From: JAWKUK01 sp041398605
GTDB lineage: Bacteria > Planctomycetota > UBA1135 > GCA-002686595
Direction: 5' to 3'
Assembly (NCBI GenBank): GCA_041398605.1
Contig: JAWKUK010000004.1
Location: 1 to 64,000 of the forward strand
DNA length: 64,000 bases
Below, piece by piece: positions 61,190 through 64,000 of the stretch. The first letter of the stretch is position 1. Each line of letters begins with the position of its first letter. The position numbers were made by a program, and so were the translations under genes. The notes beneath the pieces were generated by a model. That model was not told the origin of the DNA. It worked only from the letters and a program-made list of their open reading frames with translations, and did no database searches.

Positions 61190-61999
61190 ATGCCGAGCTA
61201 CACCGCCCTCGACTGGTACGAGACGCCGCGCTACTACGACGCGATCTTCGACGTCGATACGGACGCGGAGGCCGACTTCCTCGAGGCCGTGCACGTCAAG
61301 CACGGCACCGGGCGGACCTCGCCCGCGCCGCGCGTGCTCGAGCCCGCATGCGGCAGCGGACGCTTGCTCGTGCACATGGCGCGGCGTGGCTGGCGCGTGC
61401 ACGGGTTTGACCTCGAGCCCGCGATGGTCGCATACAGCCGCAAGCGCCTCAAAGACGAGGGTCTCGCGGGCACCGTGGCCGTCGCGGACATGGCCTCGTT
61501 CCAAACGCGCGGGACCTTCGACCTCGCCCACTGCTTCGTGTCGACGTTCAAGTACTTGCTCGATGAGGCGAGCGCGCGCGCGCACTTGGAGCATGTCGCA
61601 GCAGCCCTGGCGCCCGGCGGGATCTACGCGCTGGGCTTCCATCTGACCGACTATGCGGCGACCAAGACGACGCGCGAACGCTGGCACGTCGCGCGCGACG
61701 GCGCCGACGTGACGTGCACGATCCAGGGCTGGCCCGCAGAGCGCAAGGCGCGGCGTGAACAAGTGCGCTCGCGGCTGATCGTGCGCGAGAACGGCGAGGA
61801 GCGCCGCAGCGAGACCGTATGGTGGTTCCGCACGTACAACGCGCAAGAGGTGCGGCGGCTCGTGCGGTCCGTGCCGGCGCTCGAGCACGTCGCGACGTAC
61901 GACTTCCTGTACGACGCGGAGGAGGAGCTCAAGCTCGCGGACTCGCAATACGACACGCTGCTGATCCTGCGCAAGCGGCCCGAGGGCGCGGGGCGGTGA
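61190..61999 (+). CDS. SAM-dependent methyltransferase, class I
   Basis: 269 residues. Motif I VLEPACGSGRLLVHMARRGW (near 47-66), motif II FDLEPAMVAYSRKRL, motif III FDLAHCFVSTFKYLLDE and APGGIYALGFHL are typical of methyltransferase type 11/25 proteins. Substrate unknown. The stop overlaps the start of the next gene (GTGA). Confidence 0.85.
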   Translation: MPSYTALDWYETPRYYDAIFDVDTDAEADFLEAVHVKHGTGRTSPAPRVLEPACGSGRLLVHMARRGWRVHGFDLEPAMVAYSRKRLKDEGLAGTVAVADMASFQTRGTFDLAHCFVSTFKYLLDEASARAHLEHVAAALAPGGIYALGFHLTDYAATKTTRERWHVARDGADVTCTIQGWPAERKARREQVRSRLIVRENGEERRSETVWWFRTYNAQEVRRLVRSVPALEHVATYDFLYDAEEELKLADSQYDTLLILRKRPEGAGR

Positions 62000-62667
62000 C
62001 GGGCGACAGCCCGCGCTTCGCGCGCTTCGTCGCGCTCGACGTCGCGGCGAGCGCGACGCGCGGCTCGCGCTTCGAGCCGCGGGGCCTCGCGCGGCGCGCG
62101 GCGCTGCTGTTGACCCTCGCGCCGCCGCGCGCGGGGCGACACGAGCGCCTGACCGACGGCACGGCCGACGGCACGGCCGACGACTCGGCCGACGAAACCG
62201 CCGAGGGACACGCGTACGAAGCGCCCGAGGACCTCGTCGCGCGCTGGCGCGCCGCCGCCGCGGGGCTGCGCCAGCGCGAGGCCGCGCCGCGTGGCGCGGG
62301 GCGCCTCCTCGCCGCGGCGCTCGGCTTTGTCGTCGATGTGCGCGCGACCGAGTTCGCGGACGCGCTCGAGGAGTGCCTGCGGCGCTGCAGAGAGGTCGGA
62401 GTCCGCGGCAGCGCCAAGAGGCGCTGGGTCGAGGCCGCGCTGCTCGTGTGCGAGGGCGCGACGGACGGCAGCGGGATCGTGCCGACGTTCGCGCGCGTGC
62501 GCGCCCTCGCCGCCACGCCGCGGCCCCCCCGCGCGCCCCGCGGCCACCGCGCAGGCGTCGCCGAGGAGCTCGCTGCGACGTTGGTCGGGGCCGACGCCCT
62601 CGGCCCGCGCCCGGCGCCGCGAGCCCTGCTCTCCTTGGCTGCCCCGATCGCCCGCGGCGCGCTCTGA
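61996..62667 (+). CDS. Hypothetical protein coupled to the methyltransferase
   Basis: 223 residues starting at GTG 61996, which overlaps the methyltransferase stop. The sequence is Ala/Arg-rich with a stretch of repeated Thr-Ala-Asp-Gly (from a 12-bp repeat at about 62153-62176) near residues 52-68. Two Cys pairs are visible in ALEECLRRCREVG. No family recognised. The overlap suggests it is translated with the methyltransferase; coding bias is like the neighbours. Confidence 0.5.
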   Translation: MTGDSPRFARFVALDVAASATRGSRFEPRGLARRAALLLTLAPPRAGRHERLTDGTADGTADDSADETAEGHAYEAPEDLVARWRAAAAGLRQREAAPRGAGRLLAAALGFVVDVRATEFADALEECLRRCREVGVRGSAKRRWVEAALLVCEGATDGSGIVPTFARVRALAATPRPPRAPRGHRAGVAEELAATLVGADALGPRPAPRALLSLAAPIARGAL

Positions 62668-62943
62668 GGGCCCGGCGCGGCGGGAGCGCGGGTCATTCCG
62701 TCGTGTCGATTCGGCAGGTTCGGCCGTCCAGGCAGACCGACCTGCCAAGCTGACAGCGCCTCGCCAGCGCCGGGAGAGCGCCGAGACTGCCCCGCTAAGC
62801 GCACCTAAAGTCTACGGAGGCAAGCACTTACGTCGTCGCGACAGATCGCCGCGGCGGGCCCTGGCACCGGACTTGACCTCTGGAGGGCGTCGCGCGGCGG
62901 GCTCGCCGGGCGCTCGTACCACCCACTGACCCGAGGCACCACC
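62668..62943. other. Region upstream of the Hsp20 pair
   Basis: This contains an imperfect inverted repeat at 62713-62746 (GGCAGGTTCGG and CCGACCTGCC, one bulged base) which may end the upstream transcript or bind a regulator. No CIRCE element or clear heat-shock promoter was seen. Confidence 0.45.
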
Positions 62944-63375
62944 ATGGTCTGGCTCAATCGCACTCCCTTCGAACTCCTCTCCGACATCGATCGCCTGGCG
63001 GCCGCCACCGTCGGCCGGATGGCGCGGGTCGCATGGCCCGACGGGCCGCTGGCGCAGGCTGGCGCGCCCTCGGTCGACGCGCCGCGCGCGAACGTGCACC
63101 TCGCCGCCGACGAGGCGGGGCTGGAGCTGCTCGTCCCTGGGTATGGCCCCGAGCACGTCGAGGTCACCGTCGAGCGCGACCGCGTGACGGTCAAAGGCGC
63201 GCGCAAGGAAGGCGAAGGCGAGGACGCGCGCGTCGTCGCGAGCTTCGAGCGCCGCTTCAAGCTGCCCTTCGAGATCGACGCGGACGCCGTCCAAGCCAAG
63301 CTCGAGCTAGGTGTCCTGCGCCTGGCGCTGCCGCGCGCCGCGCGCGCTTCGGCGCGCCGCGTCGAAGTGCAATGA
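62944..63375 (+). CDS. Hsp20/alpha-crystallin small heat-shock protein
   Basis: 143 residues. The alpha-crystallin domain (about 48-135) has HLAADEAGLELLVPGYGPEH, VTVKGARKEGEGEDARVVAS, FERRFKLPFEIDADAVQAKL and the G-x-L motif LGVLRLALPRA. An N-terminal helix (FELLSDIDRLAAATVG) is typical. The C-terminal IXI motif is weak (RRVEV). First of two adjacent hsp20 genes. Confidence 0.92.
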   Translation: MVWLNRTPFELLSDIDRLAAATVGRMARVAWPDGPLAQAGAPSVDAPRANVHLAADEAGLELLVPGYGPEHVEVTVERDRVTVKGARKEGEGEDARVVASFERRFKLPFEIDADAVQAKLELGVLRLALPRAARASARRVEVQ

Positions 63376-63472
63376 AGCCCAAGGATGCTCCGCGGACCCC
63401 TCAGCACCTTCTCCAAGAACCAACCGCATCGGCAGCGAGCCCTCTCGGGGGCCTGACACCGAGGAACCGACG

Positions 63473-63958
63473 ATGAACCACAACTACGAATCGAACGCGT
63501 GCTGCTCGACAGACTCCGCCAACACGCAGGCCGCGTCGTGCTGCGCCCCGACGAGCAACAGCGCCCCTGCGGCGCCGCTCGCGACCGCCGACACGCAGAC
63601 AGAGCAACCCACCGAGCGGGCCCCGCGGCAGCTCCCGGTCGCAGCGCCGCGCTACCGGACCTCGGGCGCTGAGGACCGCGTCACGCTGCAGGTCGAGCTG
63701 CCGGGCGTCGCCCAAGCAGACGTCGCGCTCTTCGTCGAAGACGGCGTGCTGCACCTCGACGCGAAGCAATCCCTCGCGAGCGCGAGCGAGGGCGTCGTGC
63801 GCCAGGACCTTGAGTTCCGCTTGACGGACTTCCGCGGCCGCTGGCGGCTGCCCGAGAACGTCGACAGCGACGCGATCTCGTCGCGGCTGCGCTACGGCGT
63901 GCTGGAGCTGACGCTGCCGCTGAAGCGCCCCGAGCGGCGTACGATCGCGGTCGTGTGA
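63473..63958 (+). CDS. Second Hsp20 protein with Cys-rich N-terminus
   Basis: 161 residues. The N-terminal 55 residues are unlike other Hsp20: Asn/Ser/Thr/Ala-rich with two Cys-Cys pairs (CCSTDSANTQAASCCAP). The alpha-crystallin domain follows with VTLQVELPGVAQADVALFVE, DLEFRLTDFRGRWRLPENV and YGVLELTLPLKRPERRTIAV. It lies 97 bp after the first hsp20, likely co-transcribed. The ATG at 63473 follows a weak GAGGAA site. Confidence 0.9.
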   Translation: MNHNYESNACCSTDSANTQAASCCAPTSNSAPAAPLATADTQTEQPTERAPRQLPVAAPRYRTSGAEDRVTLQVELPGVAQADVALFVEDGVLHLDAKQSLASASEGVVRQDLEFRLTDFRGRWRLPENVDSDAISSRLRYGVLELTLPLKRPERRTIAVV

Positions 63959-64000
63959 TCTGCACGCGCGCCCGGTCGTGTGGAACGCGCGCGGGCCCTC

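Noticed and set aside
62668..62943. CIRCE operator for the Hsp20 genes
   Set aside because: No TTAGCACTC-N9-GAGTGCTAA match; the inverted repeat at 62713-62746 is different.

Overview
The window is dense, very GC-rich chromosomal DNA of a Gram-negative-type bacterium. It has a type IV pilus secretin, periplasmic or secreted proteins with signal peptides, a sigma-54 / nitrogen-PTS pair, and a large MoxR-DUF58-BatA-VWA-TPR operon. The mix (huge Ala-rich TPR protein, BatA/VWA operon, acetyl/succinylornithine-type carbamoyltransferase, ribosomal operon without rpsN and rpmD) would fit a high-GC planctomycete-like lineage. That placement is inference only. No rRNA, CRISPR array, phage or insertion sequence was seen.

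Layout. (1) 1-6718, minus: the operon pilM-pilN-pilO(P)-pilQ, then a structured spacer, then the charged N-terminus of a protein that runs off the left edge. (2) 6972-13002, minus: dnaX-ybaB-recR, rpoN, truA, a PtsN-type EIIA and HPr. (3) 13306-14588: tRNA-Arg(ACG) with its own promoter, tadA, whose known substrate is that tRNA, and two tRNA-Ser genes. (4) 14685-19400, plus: an argF'-type carbamoyltransferase and dnaE. (5) 19536-35353, minus: the S10-spc-alpha ribosomal superoperon from rpsJ to rplQ, with secY, infA, rpmJ, rpoA and finally adk, behind a good sigma-70 promoter. An EF-G-family gene lies upstream at 35734-37881. (6) 38005-40497, plus: a HerA-like ATPase of a widespread uncharacterised family. 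(7) 40586-60084, minus: about 19.5 kb of mostly overlapping genes. In transcription order they are a Ca-loop secreted protein, a protease-like/thioredoxin-like fusion, an acidic membrane protein, MoxR ATPase, DUF58, BatA-like, VWA membrane protein and a 2,394-residue TPR protein. This looks like one envelope-associated system. (8) 60390-63958, plus: an ApaH-like phosphatase, a methyltransferase with an overlapping orphan gene, and two Hsp20 chaperones.

Two conserved housekeeping genes are broken by small frame changes near G/C homopolymers: rpsD near 22410 and dnaX near 11540-11567. In both, the expected C-terminus continues in another frame. Assembly indels are the simplest explanation, but recoding in dnaX is a real possibility because dnaX is recoded in other bacteria.

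Short tandem duplications (9-22 bp) are frequent, both in frame inside genes (tadA, the TPR protein, the left-edge protein) and between genes. Many spacers carry strong perfect hairpins. The most interesting intergenic region is 1411-1531, where three stem-loops precede a canonical plus-strand terminator although no plus-strand gene is evident.
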